DNA of 64,000 nucleotides from Proteiniphilum sp. (GCA_015478855.1 JADMKJ010000176.1:1-64000), one strand, 5' to 3'; shown: positions 9,050-19,478, counted from the first letter of the stretch. Numbers and translations are program-made. Notes: generated from the letters alone by a model not told the origin.

Positions 9050-11314
9050 CTACATCACCAGTACTTTCTTTACGGCGACAGCTCCGTCCACGGTTTTAAC
9101 TTTTACAATATAGACACCGTTGGGAAGATGTGCTGAGAAGTAGGACGCCCTGTTAATACTCATATCTGCACTTTCCTGATAAATCTTTTGTCCTGACGAG
9201 TAGTATATCTCCCATTCTTTCAACTCGTAGTTCGACTCAATAAAAATACGTTTAACTTCATTAGAGTAATAAACAGCCACCTCTGTATCCTCCATGTCGG
9301 GTACAACGGAGGTTGATTTGTTTCCCATCACATAGGGTGTCACCAGTAAAGATGTATTTACAGGGTTTTCAATATTTTCCGAAGATCTCACCCATCCTAT
9401 GTTGTGCTTCATCCATGCTGTGGCAACCACTCCCGAGCCGATTTTTCTCGGTTCGGCATTAAAGGCTGAGAAGCCGGATGGTACACCTTTTGCATCATAG
9501 TAGGAGATATAAAAAGCTCCGGAGACAGCTACCGGATTATCAAAAGCAATGTAATTTTCTACCTTATGACGCATATCACGTGTGGCGACAGGGAAGTGAT
9601 CATTACTGTAATATTCATAACTGTAATTGTAAGGCTGCTCATGCAAAAGGCGTTCCGGCTTCCCCTCACCCGAATAGACCCTTATTCTTATATCCATGTT
9701 CAGAATGTCATTGGTGGCGGGTGATGAGATGAAGACGCCCTCCAGTTGTGTTAAATCTTTCGCATAGTATTCCTCTGCAAATTCACTGTATCCATATGTG
9801 TTGTTGGTTGCGAACATTGGCACTGACTGGAACAGAGTTGTGACAGCTGTTTCATCTTCCCTGAAATTCTGATTCCTCGTATAAGGTGCATTCATATAGG
9901 GGTTGAACCCTTCCAGTTGTGTGAACTGCGAATTGATCGGATCAAGGTAATAGCTGATTGGGTGGGGATTTTCAATTGAACCTGCCACCTCCCAGAATTT
10001 ATTGAACGAAGCATATAAATCGGGTCCCCTGGGCGAGGTGCACGTGGATAATCCCCCTGTGAGTGTTCCGAGAATGCGCTTCTCATTGTCGAGCAGTGGT
10101 GATCCTGACGAACCACCCTCGGTAGCACCTTTGTCCCAGGATGTAACTGACCAGTGTGCGTTTGGCTCCATGTTGTACCTTGCATAGTCGAATGAACCTA
10201 TAGCGAGCTGACCCTCTTCAACCGCCACTTTTTTGATCCCCCCGTTAGGATGATGCACTCCGTGAATTGGAGCTGCAGGTGATGAACCTGCATTCCACCC
10301 TAAAAAATAGGGCTGATACTCCTTAGGTGCAGCCTGTTTGAATTTCAGGAGGGAGATATCATGTCTTTCACTAATGAGTACTGAATCTGCCGATGCCATG
10401 GTCATCTGTAAGGGACCACGTATATCCGTGGAACAGAGAGGTGAGTTATAATTGAAAAAAGCAACAATGCTGCCGGCAACGAGATCATATTTTCTGTTTG
10501 CCAGAAATTTAGCACTATAATCATCGTTCAGGCAATGTGTGGATGTAAGGAGATAAGGTGTTCCGTCTTCAGCTGAATTGTTTACGAGTGAACCGGTACA
10601 AAGGGTTTTCCCATTGATGATCAACAACAGGACACCACTGCCTGCTTGTATGTCTTCGGGATAGCATAATAAATTGGGATGACAACCCTGTAGAGGATCT
10701 CTCGGTTCTGCTGCTCTGAAGATTCCCCTGAAGTCATGATTCACTTCCCCGATCTCAATCTCACCCTTGAATGCAGCATTCACAGGCTCCTGATACTCTA
10801 CGATCAACTCATCACCTCCGACAGGTTGTATGGGGAGTAAATTCAGTTCTGTGTTGTTCAGGTGAGTGTATGAACCTAATATCTCTGATTGATCTGAATT
10901 ATAGACAAACACGCTAGCCCCTTCAGGGACTCTGAATTTTGAAAATAGTATATTCAATGAGTATGCACCCTTTGAGCGAATACCTACACGCCATACCTTC
11001 ATTTCTTCCCAGTGAAAGGTGATGCCGGAGTTGTCGGGACGGAGGAATACATGAAACTTGTGGGCGAACTCGAGGCTCCTGAAGCTGGCCTTGTCCTCTT
11101 CAGAGCGCCACAATGCTGCCTGATTACTGATGGTGGTCATCTCAACGAAGAGCTCTCCCTGCGGTGCAATTGATCGTACTCCCGCAGCTGTATGAAGCGG
11201 CAATGGTTTTCCTCCGTAGCTTATTTGACCGGTAATTGTTTGAAATGAAAACCATAACGTGATAAGTATGCTGCGTGTGAGGAGTGCTCGAACAGAGTGG
11301 GGCAGAGGTATCAT
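9050..11314 (-). CDS. secreted trypsin-like/lysyl-endopeptidase-like serine protease with T9SS C-terminal sorting domain
   Basis: TSTHC (His), RHDISLL (Asp), GGSSGSPLL (Ser); C-terminus LPNGVYIVKVKTVDGAVAVKKVLVM. Confidence 0.8.
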   Translation of the reverse strand: MIPLPHSVRALLTRSILITLWFSFQTITGQISYGGKPLPLHTAAGVRSIAPQGELFVEMTTISNQAALWRSEEDKASFRSLEFAHKFHVFLRPDNSGITFHWEEMKVWRVGIRSKGAYSLNILFSKFRVPEGASVFVYNSDQSEILGSYTHLNNTELNLLPIQPVGGDELIVEYQEPVNAAFKGEIEIGEVNHDFRGIFRAAEPRDPLQGCHPNLLCYPEDIQAGSGVLLLIINGKTLCTGSLVNNSAEDGTPYLLTSTHCLNDDYSAKFLANRKYDLVAGSIVAFFNYNSPLCSTDIRGPLQMTMASADSVLISERHDISLLKFKQAAPKEYQPYFLGWNAGSSPAAPIHGVHHPNGGIKKVAVEEGQLAIGSFDYARYNMEPNAHWSVTSWDKGATEGGSSGSPLLDNEKRILGTLTGGLSTCTSPRGPDLYASFNKFWEVAGSIENPHPISYYLDPINSQFTQLEGFNPYMNAPYTRNQNFREDETAVTTLFQSVPMFATNNTYGYSEFAEEYYAKDLTQLEGVFISSPATNDILNMDIRIRVYSGEGKPERLLHEQPYNYSYEYYSNDHFPVATRDMRHKVENYIAFDNPVAVSGAFYISYYDAKGVPSGFSAFNAEPRKIGSGVVATAWMKHNIGWVRSSENIENPVNTSLLVTPYVMGNKSTSVVPDMEDTEVAVYYSNEVKRIFIESNYELKEWEIYYSSGQKIYQESADMSINRASYFSAHLPNGVYIVKVKTVDGAVAVKKVLVM

Positions 11315-11428
11315 GATTTGTTGCGTTTCAGATTTTTATTATACTTAAATATGTCAGCTTGTTTTCATCCTATTGCAGTGTGAAACAATTTTTCTCCTCT
11401 GCCCGTATGCGGTTTGAAAACATCCCTG

Positions 11429-11436
11429 CAAATGTA
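11429..11436 (-). promoter_or_regulatory. -7 element TACATTTG (minus) of the protease gene
   Basis: CAAATGTA on the plus strand. Confidence 0.45.
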
Positions 11437-11457
11437 AGATTTTTTAAGAAATAGACG

Positions 11458-11465
11458 TACTTTTG
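11458..11465 (+). promoter_or_regulatory. -7 element TACTTTTG of the TIGR02757 gene
   Basis: TAnnTTTG match 23 nt upstream of the ATG at 11488. Confidence 0.5.
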
Positions 11466-11487
11466 CAGTGAATAATTCGATTCTCAC

Positions 11488-12279
11488 ATGCATGATTTAA
11501 GAAGGTTCCTGAATGAGAAAGCCGATCAATACAATGATGTCTCATTTATTGAGAATGATCCTATCTCCATTCCCCACTCATTTTCGCAGAAGCAAGACCG
11601 TGAAATCATCGGTTTTTTTGCTGCCGTGCTGGCATGGGGGCAACGTAAGACAATCATTTCAAAATGCAGAGATCTCGTCCTCAGGCTCGGTGATGAGCCC
11701 TATCGGTTTGTCATGGAACATGGAGAAGACGATTTGAAAGCGCTCGAAGGTTTCAAACACCGCACCTTTAATGATACCGATCTGCTCTATTTCATAGATT
11801 ACTTCAGACGTCATTACAGTCAGCATGAAAGTCTGGAAGATGCTTTTCTACAGGATGGAGAATTCAGTTCGGTAGAACATTCTCTTATATGGTTTGAAAA
11901 TAGCTTTTTTGATCATCCTGATGCACCCCGGCGTTCGCGGAAGCATGTGGCAACACCTGCACGCAATGCTACATGCAAAAGACTCAACATGTTCCTGCGA
12001 TGGATGGTGAGACAGGATGCAAAGGGGGTTGATTTCGGATTGTGGAAGAGAATACCTCAAAGTGCACTCATTTGTCCGGTAGATGTGCATGTTGACAGGA
12101 CTGCACGCCGTTTAGGCCTCATCACACGTAAGCAGACTGATTGGAAGACAGCCCTTGAGCTCACGATGAACCTCAGGCAGCTGGACCCCTATGATCCGGC
12201 AAAGTATGATTTTGCACTTTTCGGGTTGTCCGTATCTCCTGATAATAAGGGCTATTCTCCTCCGTATTCCATCAGGTAA
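11488..12279 (+). CDS. TIGR02757 / DUF2400 family protein
   Basis: DREIIGFFAAVLAWGQRKTIISKC; PVDVHVDRTARRLGL. Confidence 0.8.
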   Translation: MHDLRRFLNEKADQYNDVSFIENDPISIPHSFSQKQDREIIGFFAAVLAWGQRKTIISKCRDLVLRLGDEPYRFVMEHGEDDLKALEGFKHRTFNDTDLLYFIDYFRRHYSQHESLEDAFLQDGEFSSVEHSLIWFENSFFDHPDAPRRSRKHVATPARNATCKRLNMFLRWMVRQDAKGVDFGLWKRIPQSALICPVDVHVDRTARRLGLITRKQTDWKTALELTMNLRQLDPYDPAKYDFALFGLSVSPDNKGYSPPYSIR

Positions 12280-13362
12280 GCTTTGATAAACTCATCCAGA
12301 TCACCATCCATTACACCATTCACATCTGATGACTGGTAGTTGGTACGATGGTCTTTCACGCGACGGTCATCGAAAACATAACTGCGAATCTGCGATCCCC
12401 ACTCGATCTTCTTCTTTCCCGCTTCAATGACAGCCTGTGCTGCACGGCGCTTTTCCAGTTCTATCTCGTAGAGTTGTGACTTGAGCAATCGCAGTGCATT
12501 CTCTCTGTTACCCATCTGTGAACGACTTTCAGTGTTCTCGATTACAATCTCCTGTTCTTCCCCTGTGTCGGGGTCTCTGAAGAGGTAATGCAGACGCACA
12601 CCCGTCTCGACCTTGTTCACATTCTGTCCACCAGCACCTGAGGAGCGGAAGGTGTCCCAGCTCAGATCGGCAGCATTGACTTCAATCTCGATGGTGTCAT
12701 CTACCAAAGGTACCACGAACACTGAAGCAAATGATGTCATACGCTTCCCCTGAGCATTGTAAGGAGATACACGCACAAGACGGTGCACACCGTTTTCACT
12801 TTTCAGAAAACCATATGCCAGATCACCCTCCACCTGGAGGGTTGCGGTTTTAATGCCCGCATCATCACCATCCTGCCAGTTGGTCACTGTGCTCTTGTAT
12901 TTTTTGCTCTCGCACCAGCGCTGGTACATGCGGAAAAGCATTGAAGCCCAGTCCTGACTTTCCGTGCCACCGGCACCCGCGTTGATCTTTAATACTGCAC
13001 CCAGCTTATCTTCTTCACGGCGAAGCATATTCTTTAATTCAAGATCTTCGATCAGTTTTATGACACGAGTGTACTGTGCATCAACCTCCTCTTCCGAGAC
13101 GATACCCTCCTTCACAAATTCGAATGCCAGCTGTAACTCATCTGCAGCCGCTTTCACATCATTGTATGAATTGATCCAGAATTTCAGTTCCCGCACCACC
13201 CTCATCTGTGTTTCTGCTGCCTTGGCGTCGTTCCAGAAATCAGGTGACTGGGTACGTAACTCTTCCTCCTCTAATTGGATACTCTTTGCATCGACGTCAA
13301 AGGTACCCCCTCAGCGCGTGCTCGCGCTCCAACACATCTTTAAGTTGGTCTGCAGTTATCAT
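12252..13362 (-). CDS. prfB: peptide chain release factor 2, expressed via programmed +1 frameshift
   Basis: zero frame from ATG at 13362: MITADQLKDVLEREHALRGYL then TGA (13297-13299); +1 shift at AGGGGGTACCTTTGAC joins D-V-D-A-K-S-I-Q-L-E...; GGQNVNKV GGQ motif downstream. Confidence 0.95.
13294..13312 (-). promoter_or_regulatory. prfB programmed +1 frameshift site (SD-like AGGGGG, CTTTGAC slippery stop)
   Basis: minus-strand AGGGGGTACCTTTGAC. Confidence 0.95.
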
Positions 13363-13389
13363 AATTATATCGTTTTTATTTTCAGGGTT

Positions 13390-13397
13390 CAAAAATA
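13390..13397 (-). promoter_or_regulatory. -7 element TATTTTTG upstream of prfB
   Basis: plus-strand CAAAAATA, 28 nt from the ATG. Confidence 0.45.
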
Positions 13398-13695
13398 CAC
13401 ATAAAATGTCGATAAACCTGCACATTTTTAGATTTACAAACAGGTTATCAGTGATGGAACATAATGAATAATCCTTTTATCCTTTAGTGAATAACCTTTT
13501 TTGATTTTTGGTTTATATTTCTTAACAACGAATTGAACATTCCTGAGGGTCAGCTGTTTTAAAATAAAAACACTTGTATAATGTTTGGAGTATGAAGAAA
13601 TAAGGCGAAGCGATGTGGCTCCATGTTGGATCTGCACATCTTTTCTTAATGTTATATTTTTATGTTATTTTATCATTCTTTGAAAATGAACTACT

Positions 13696-14142
13696 ATGGA
13701 AAATGAAACTGAAGTAAATGATGCCCGAAACATCCAGGAACAACCTGAGACAGTAGCAACACCGGAACAGAAAGGTGAATCATACAGTCGTCCCGGAGCT
13801 GATTCACAGAGAAGTAGTGCCTATCAAGGTGAAAAGAACAGCTCTATCGCGGTGATCTCCTATCTCACTATCATCGGGCTGGTGATCGCATTTGTGATGA
13901 ATAACGAGAAAAAAGAGGAGTTTGCCCGTTATCACATCCGGCAATCACTGGGATTGAACATTGCTGCACTGGCACTTAGTCTTGTTAATGTGATTCCTGT
14001 TTTGGGTTGGATTGTAAGTGTTGTCGGTTTTTTCATCCTTCTCTACATGTGGATTGTGGGCCTGATGAATGCCATCAATGGCAAAGAAAAAGCTGTACCT
14101 ATTCTTGGTAAACAGTTTGAAGAATGGTTCAAATCGATTTAA
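13696..14142 (+). CDS. DUF4870-like membrane protein
   Basis: EFARYHIRQSLGLNIAALALSLVNVIPVLGWIVSVVGFFIL. Confidence 0.7.
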   Translation: MENETEVNDARNIQEQPETVATPEQKGESYSRPGADSQRSSAYQGEKNSSIAVISYLTIIGLVIAFVMNNEKKEEFARYHIRQSLGLNIAALALSLVNVIPVLGWIVSVVGFFILLYMWIVGLMNAINGKEKAVPILGKQFEEWFKSI

Positions 14143-14157
14143 GACAATTGCAATGTG

Positions 14158-15186
14158 CTAATCGCTTACCCGGATAAGATCACCCACTTTCAGTATCTCT
14201 CCCAGTTGTGGATTCCATGATCTTAACTGATCTACCGTACAATTATACCGGCGGGAGATGGAATAGAGCGTTTCACCCATCTTCACAGTGTGGTTTACGG
14301 GAGTGGATCTCTCTTTTTCCACCACTACGGGTTTTGGGATCTCAAGAGTGTCTTCTCTTAAAATAACGGCACTGTTTCTTGTATAGAAAGTGTCGTTATT
14401 CTTTTCGTCGGATGATTTTTCTTTCAGTGGGATGTTTTTCGATGAATCGTGCTGCACAAGGACAATAATCTCCTCTGTCGTCTCAACATTGATCTCTTTC
14501 TCAGCTACACTTTTCCGTGTAGTTTCCGCTACCCTGATCTTATTCTTTGCCGGTGGTGTGATCACTGGTATCACCATCTTTCCTGGTTCTTCTTTTGTGA
14601 CAGCTGGTGTAAACCTGTGATCCTTCGTGTTCCCTGCCATTCTCTGAGCCGCTGGTGCCGGCTCGTTATTTTTCAGTACTCTTCCCCCACGCAGGTAGCG
14701 TGATGCCCAATAGTATTCGGCAGATGAGGTGATGATCACACCATCACCGGTGGATGCATGTATAAATCGGAACTCGCCATCAGAAAGGGTTTCAGTGACA
14801 ATACCTACATGTCCCACTTTGCCGTTTTTTGTTCTTCCCTCAAAGAACACCAGATCTCCCTTTTGCAAATTCTCTTTTCGAGTAACAACGGGAAACTGTT
14901 TATCCTGTCCTGCAGAGCTGGGGTTGAGCCTAAAGCCAAACTCTTTAAAAACAAATGCGGTATATCCGGAGCAATCAAATGCGCGGGGACCTCTCGCTGC
15001 ATAGCGGTATGGTTTTCCCAAAAATTGCCTGCCATATCCAATAATCTCCTCCTGCAGTGTGACTGATTGGGATTTCTTGCGTGTGACGGTTGTTCTGCCG
15101 GCGCCACAAGAGACCAGGAGGAGTGATACAATTGTCATTGTGATAACCTTGTAACAAATAGTTTTGAAGGGTGTACCGGCTGCCAT
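14158..15186 (-). CDS. NlpC/P60 lipoprotein hydrolase with C-terminal LysM
   Basis: FDCSGYTAFVFKEFG, GHVGIV, HASTGDGV; HTVKMGETLYSISRRYN; start at 15186 preferred because TAAATTTG(-) at 15214-15221 overlaps the longer ORF start. Confidence 0.8.
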   Translation of the reverse strand: MAAGTPFKTICYKVITMTIVSLLLVSCGAGRTTVTRKKSQSVTLQEEIIGYGRQFLGKPYRYAARGPRAFDCSGYTAFVFKEFGFRLNPSSAGQDKQFPVVTRKENLQKGDLVFFEGRTKNGKVGHVGIVTETLSDGEFRFIHASTGDGVIITSSAEYYWASRYLRGGRVLKNNEPAPAAQRMAGNTKDHRFTPAVTKEEPGKMVIPVITPPAKNKIRVAETTRKSVAEKEINVETTEEIIVLVQHDSSKNIPLKEKSSDEKNNDTFYTRNSAVILREDTLEIPKPVVVEKERSTPVNHTVKMGETLYSISRRYNCTVDQLRSWNPQLGEILKVGDLIRVSD

Positions 15187-15403
15187 GCAGGATTGATTAA
15201 TTACTTTGAGTGACAAATTTACGCAAATTAACTGCCCTCAGGAACGATTTCATCTTTTTTTAATAAATCATCTTTTTTTTTAGGAATGAATAGCTGATCT
15301 TTGATCTAAACTATTTGATTGTTCTTTTGTTCTATCTCTTCAGTAATGAGGAGATATTGTTCACTGCATTTTTATTTATGATTCATATATTTAACTATTC
15401 AAC

Positions 15404-16009
15404 ATGGAGCAACTAAAAAACATCGTATTCGATTTCGGAGGTGTGCTGATCGACTGGAATCCTGAATATCTCTATCGGGATGTGTTTGAGACAGAAGAGG
15501 AGATGAACTGGTTTCTTGAGAATATTTGTAGTTACGACTGGAATATACTGCAGGATGGAGGCCGTCCCCTGGTTGAGGCAACCCGTCTGTTACAGGAGGA
15601 ACATCCTGAATACAGTGATCAGATAGCTATGTATTATGGCCGTTGGGAAGAGATGCTGGGTGGCACAATCACTGAGAATACGAAGCTCATTAAACCACTG
15701 AAAAAGAAATATAACGTTTACGGACTCACTAACTGGTCGGCTGAAACCATTCCGCTGGCAATGAAACGATACGACTTCTTCTCCGATCTTGATGGTATTG
15801 TAGTATCAGGTGACGAGAAAGCGTTGAAGCCCGATGCAGCATTGTACAGGATATTGCTGGGCCGATATGGTTTGAAGCCGGAGGAGTCTCTTTTTATTGA
15901 TGATAACGCAGCCAATATCGAAACGGCGCGTCAGCTAGGTTTCAGGGTTGTGCATTATACCGGTGATAAGAGTCTGGAAGAGTGGCTTCGAGACAACTCA
16001 ATTCTCTGA
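15404..16009 (+). CDS. HAD-superfamily hydrolase (IA-like)
   Basis: IVFDFGGVLIDWNPEYLYR, YGLTNWS, FIDDNAANIE. Confidence 0.85.
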   Translation: MEQLKNIVFDFGGVLIDWNPEYLYRDVFETEEEMNWFLENICSYDWNILQDGGRPLVEATRLLQEEHPEYSDQIAMYYGRWEEMLGGTITENTKLIKPLKKKYNVYGLTNWSAETIPLAMKRYDFFSDLDGIVVSGDEKALKPDAALYRILLGRYGLKPEESLFIDDNAANIETARQLGFRVVHYTGDKSLEEWLRDNSIL

Positions 16010-16018
16010 AAGGTCCTA

Positions 16019-17221
16019 TTACCTGTCGAAGCGATAATAGTGTAATAAGGGGTCTGTTTCTCCGGCAAGGATCTTTAAAACCAGATCCATCCCCTGCACA
16101 GAGAAGGTGATTCCATTGCCTCCCAGCCCCAACACAAAAATGGCATTGGGGAAATCGGGATGCTCTCCGATGTAGGGAAGTCCATCTTTTGTGACCCCAA
16201 AAGCACCTGCCCAGCTGTAATCCTCAGTGAAGCGAAGTGTAGGAAAGAGATCCTCAATTTTCCGGTTTAAACGGGCTGTTTTTTTACTTTTAATCTTCTC
16301 ACTGATGCCGTTGTACTTATGGGGGATATCTTCACCACCCACAAGAAGTCGTTTATCGTCGGTGGTTCTCATATAGATATAGGGTTCTGCTGTATCCCAT
16401 ATTAATACATCTTTCAGGAGGGGGTAGAGGTTAAAATCCTCTTCACTCACACATGCAAACGTACTGATTACATCTGCATATTTCTGTTTGAACATTTTCA
16501 ATGTCTCAAAACCGGAACAGTAAATGATCTTTTTACATGATATCGTAAAGCCTTCCTCTGTAATCATCTCAACACCATCAACACCGTAGCTGAACTTTTC
16601 GACGGAAGTATGATCAAATACCCGCATTCCACTATCATGATTTTTTTTAATCAGCTCATGTGCTGTCTTAAAAGCGTCGATAGAAGCTCCCTCTTCAGAA
16701 AGGATGCCGGGATGAGATGTCATATGATAACGTGATTTTATCTCTTCCGGGGTAAGCCATTCCACATGAAAACCATGTTTTTCTCTATAAAGATACTCTT
16801 TCTTCAGGTCATCAATCGCCTTTCTTGAATGAGCTACCTGGAGAGATGTTTTACGTTCAAATCCTGTGTCAATATGTTCTTTCTTCACCAGCGATTCCAG
16901 GGTGCTGATAGATTGAATCCCAGCCCGGTAGCATTCAATTGCTCCCTGTTCTCCAATCATTTCTGCCAGCTTGTGCATCGGTACATCTATCTCGTACTGA
17001 AGCATGGAGGTGGTGGCCGATGAGCTGCCGGTGGCCACATCGCGCTTGTCAATCACAACAGTCCTGAAGCCTGCATTATGCAAGGTGTGGCTTATCAGTG
17101 CACCTGTGATGCCACTGCCAATTACAGCAATATCACACTCAATATTCTCCTGCAATGAAGGGTAGCTGTGAAGAATACCGTTTTTTAAAAGCCAGAATGA
17201 TTCGGGAGATCGCAAGTTCAT
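16019..17221 (-). CDS. FAD-dependent oxidoreductase (DAO family)
   Basis: CDIAVIGSGITGALISHTLHNAGFRTVVIDKRDVATGSSSATTSML. Confidence 0.8.
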   Translation of the reverse strand: MNLRSPESFWLLKNGILHSYPSLQENIECDIAVIGSGITGALISHTLHNAGFRTVVIDKRDVATGSSSATTSMLQYEIDVPMHKLAEMIGEQGAIECYRAGIQSISTLESLVKKEHIDTGFERKTSLQVAHSRKAIDDLKKEYLYREKHGFHVEWLTPEEIKSRYHMTSHPGILSEEGASIDAFKTAHELIKKNHDSGMRVFDHTSVEKFSYGVDGVEMITEEGFTISCKKIIYCSGFETLKMFKQKYADVISTFACVSEEDFNLYPLLKDVLIWDTAEPYIYMRTTDDKRLLVGGEDIPHKYNGISEKIKSKKTARLNRKIEDLFPTLRFTEDYSWAGAFGVTKDGLPYIGEHPDFPNAIFVLGLGGNGITFSVQGMDLVLKILAGETDPLLHYYRFDR

Positions 17222-17371
17222 GATGTAAATCTTTAGAGTGTTCAACTTAGAACAAGTTCAGGATTTATTTTGTTTACTCAATGTGAGTTATTAAGGTCGC
17301 TTTAACCAGAAATAGGAAAAACCGATAATAGATTTTAACCATTATACAGAATCACTTGTGTAGATAATTAC

Positions 17372-17379
17372 TATCTTTG
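17372..17379 (+). promoter_or_regulatory. -7 element TATCTTTG upstream of metK leader
   Basis: TAnnTTTG match just before the riboswitch-like element. Confidence 0.55.
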
Positions 17380-17392
17380 CATCATAATCACA

Positions 17393-17446
17393 GTGTGGAA
17401 AGATTTGAACTGCTTGCAACCACAGAAAAAAATGCTAAAAACCAAT
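17393..17446 (+). ncRNA. SAM-II-like riboswitch candidate in the metK 5' leader
   Basis: P1 TGTGG (17394-17398) / CCACA (17420-17424); loop GATTTG....GCTTGCA; downstream AAAAAAATGCTAAAAA, the SAM-II conserved layout; directly precedes SAM synthetase. Confidence 0.6.
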
Positions 17447-17590
17447 TTCTGCATTTCTTTTTCTTGCTACGGTTTTAAGGCTTTTCTTGCTCGTTAATAT
17501 ATTGAACCATTGGGTGAGTCGACTTCTTTCATTGTAGATGATACATGAACGGAGAGAACATCTTTATGAAAGCCCATATTTATAAGAAAA

Positions 17591-18901
17591 ATGAACATGC
17601 ATTATCTCTTTACCTCCGAATCGGTGTCAGAAGGACACCCCGATAAAGTAGCCGATCAGATTTCGGATGCTTTGCTTGATGAGTTCCTGGCGTATGACCG
17701 CGACTCAAAAGTAGCTTGCGAAACCCTCGTGACCACCGGGCAGGTGGTGCTGGCGGGTGAAGTAAAATCCCAGGCATATGTAGATGTAGCCGAAGTAGCC
17801 CGCGATGTAATTGCCCGTATTGGGTATACAAAGAGTGAATATCGCTTCGAAGCACAATCATGTGGTGTTTTCTCCAGTATTCATGAACAATCAGATGATA
17901 TTAACCGTGGTGTGGATCAGAAAGCCGATCCAATGGATCAGGGTGCAGGCGACCAGGGGATGATGTTTGGTTACGCTACCGATGAAACCGAGAACTATAT
18001 GCCGCTGCCAATCGATCTGAGTCATGCATTACTGCTGGAACTTGCCAACATCCGCAAGAACGAGCCGGAGCTGATGCCTTATCTCCGTCCCGATGCCAAG
18101 TCACAGGTTACAGTCGAATACAATGAGGAGGGTGTGCCACAGCGCATCGTCGCCATTGTACTCTCCACGCAGCACGATGAGTTTGAAATACCAAATGCCA
18201 ACACTAAAGAGGCTGCACTGGAGGCTGATAAAAAGATGCAGTCACACATCAAATCTGATGTGAAGACGATTCTTATCCCCCGCGTAAAAGCCCAATACAA
18301 AGGGCGTAAAGATGTACTCAAATTGTTCGAAGGTGATATCACCTATCATGTGAATCCCACCGGTAAGTTCGTGATTGGCGGTCCACATGGTGATACCGGA
18401 TTGACAGGTCGTAAAATCATTGTGGATACCTATGGCGGTAAAGCACCTCATGGGGGTGGTGCTTTTTCCGGAAAAGATCCCTCCAAAGTAGATCGTTCAG
18501 CTGCCTATGCAGCAAGACATATAGCCAAGAATATGGTTGCGGCGGGCGTAGCCTCCGAGATGCTGATACAGCTCTCCTATGCTATTGGCATTGCTGAACC
18601 GATGAGCATCTTCGTCGATACCTATGGTAAAAGTAAGCTGAAAATATCAGATGCAGAGATAGCCAGTAAAATTAAAACAATGTTCGATTTACGGCCCAAA
18701 GCAATAGAGCAAAGGCTCGCCCTACGTAATCCCATATATTTCGAGACCGCTTCATACGGACATATGGGTCGTGAGTGCAAAGTGGTGAAGAAGGTTTTTA
18801 ACTCTCGCTACATGTCGGAACCGATAAAAGTGGAAGTGGAACTTTTCACCTGGGAGAAGCTGGATTATGTAGATCAAATAAGAAAAGAGTTTGGATTATA
18901 G
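17591..18901 (+). CDS. metK: S-adenosylmethionine synthetase
   Basis: [59 protein letters not shown]. Confidence 0.97.
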   Translation: MNMHYLFTSESVSEGHPDKVADQISDALLDEFLAYDRDSKVACETLVTTGQVVLAGEVKSQAYVDVAEVARDVIARIGYTKSEYRFEAQSCGVFSSIHEQSDDINRGVDQKADPMDQGAGDQGMMFGYATDETENYMPLPIDLSHALLLELANIRKNEPELMPYLRPDAKSQVTVEYNEEGVPQRIVAIVLSTQHDEFEIPNANTKEAALEADKKMQSHIKSDVKTILIPRVKAQYKGRKDVLKLFEGDITYHVNPTGKFVIGGPHGDTGLTGRKIIVDTYGGKAPHGGGAFSGKDPSKVDRSAAYAARHIAKNMVAAGVASEMLIQLSYAIGIAEPMSIFVDTYGKSKLKISDAEIASKIKTMFDLRPKAIEQRLALRNPIYFETASYGHMGRECKVVKKVFNSRYMSEPIKVEVELFTWEKLDYVDQIRKEFGL

Positions 18902-19478
18902 TGTAGTGGTATATTGTGCGTCCAGTTCGCAGATCGATCAACATTATTTCGATGCTGCGGCACAGCTGGGTGAACTTCTCGCCCTGAACGGGATCATCTG
19001 TATCAACGGTGCGGGCAAGCATGGACTGATGGGTGCACTGAATGATTCAGTGCTCAGAAACGGAGGTAAAGTTAAAGGAGTTATCCCTCGTTTTATGGCA
19101 GATGCAGGTTTGGGACATGATCATCTTACCGAAACCATCATCACCGAAACAATCCATGAGCGGAAGGCTGCCATGGCATATCAATCAAATGCGGCGGTAG
19201 CACTTCCGGGAGGGGTGGGGACGCTTGAAGAGCTGGCAGAGATCATCACCTGGAAGCAGCTGGGTTTGTACAGTAATCCCATTGTCCTTCTTAATACAGA
19301 TCACTATTACGACCACCTGCTCGCATTTTTCGATAAGATGATTGAAGATAAATTTTTGAAATCAGCCTATCGCGAAATATGGAAGGTTGCCAATAACCCC
19401 GCAGAAGTGATTGACTATCTTAAGAATTTCCCTGACTGGGATCCCTCTTTTACCAAATATCACGAAAAAGAGTTGTAA
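18891..19478 (+). CDS. TIGR00730/LOG-family Rossmann protein (cytokinin riboside 5'-monophosphate phosphoribohydrolase-like)
   Basis: [22 protein letters not shown] (PGGxGTxxE); TTG or GTG start overlapping metK. Confidence 0.85.
   Translation: MDYSVVVYCASSSQIDQHYFDAAAQLGELLALNGIICINGAGKHGLMGALNDSVLRNGGKVKGVIPRFMADAGLGHDHLTETIITETIHERKAAMAYQSNAAVALPGGVGTLEELAEIITWKQLGLYSNPIVLLNTDHYYDHLLAFFDKMIEDKFLKSAYREIWKVANNPAEVIDYLKNFPDWDPSFTKYHEKEL

Noticed and set aside
12964-13404. 146-aa plus-strand ORF over the prfB 5' end
   Set aside because: Antisense to prfB and its frameshift site; no motif.
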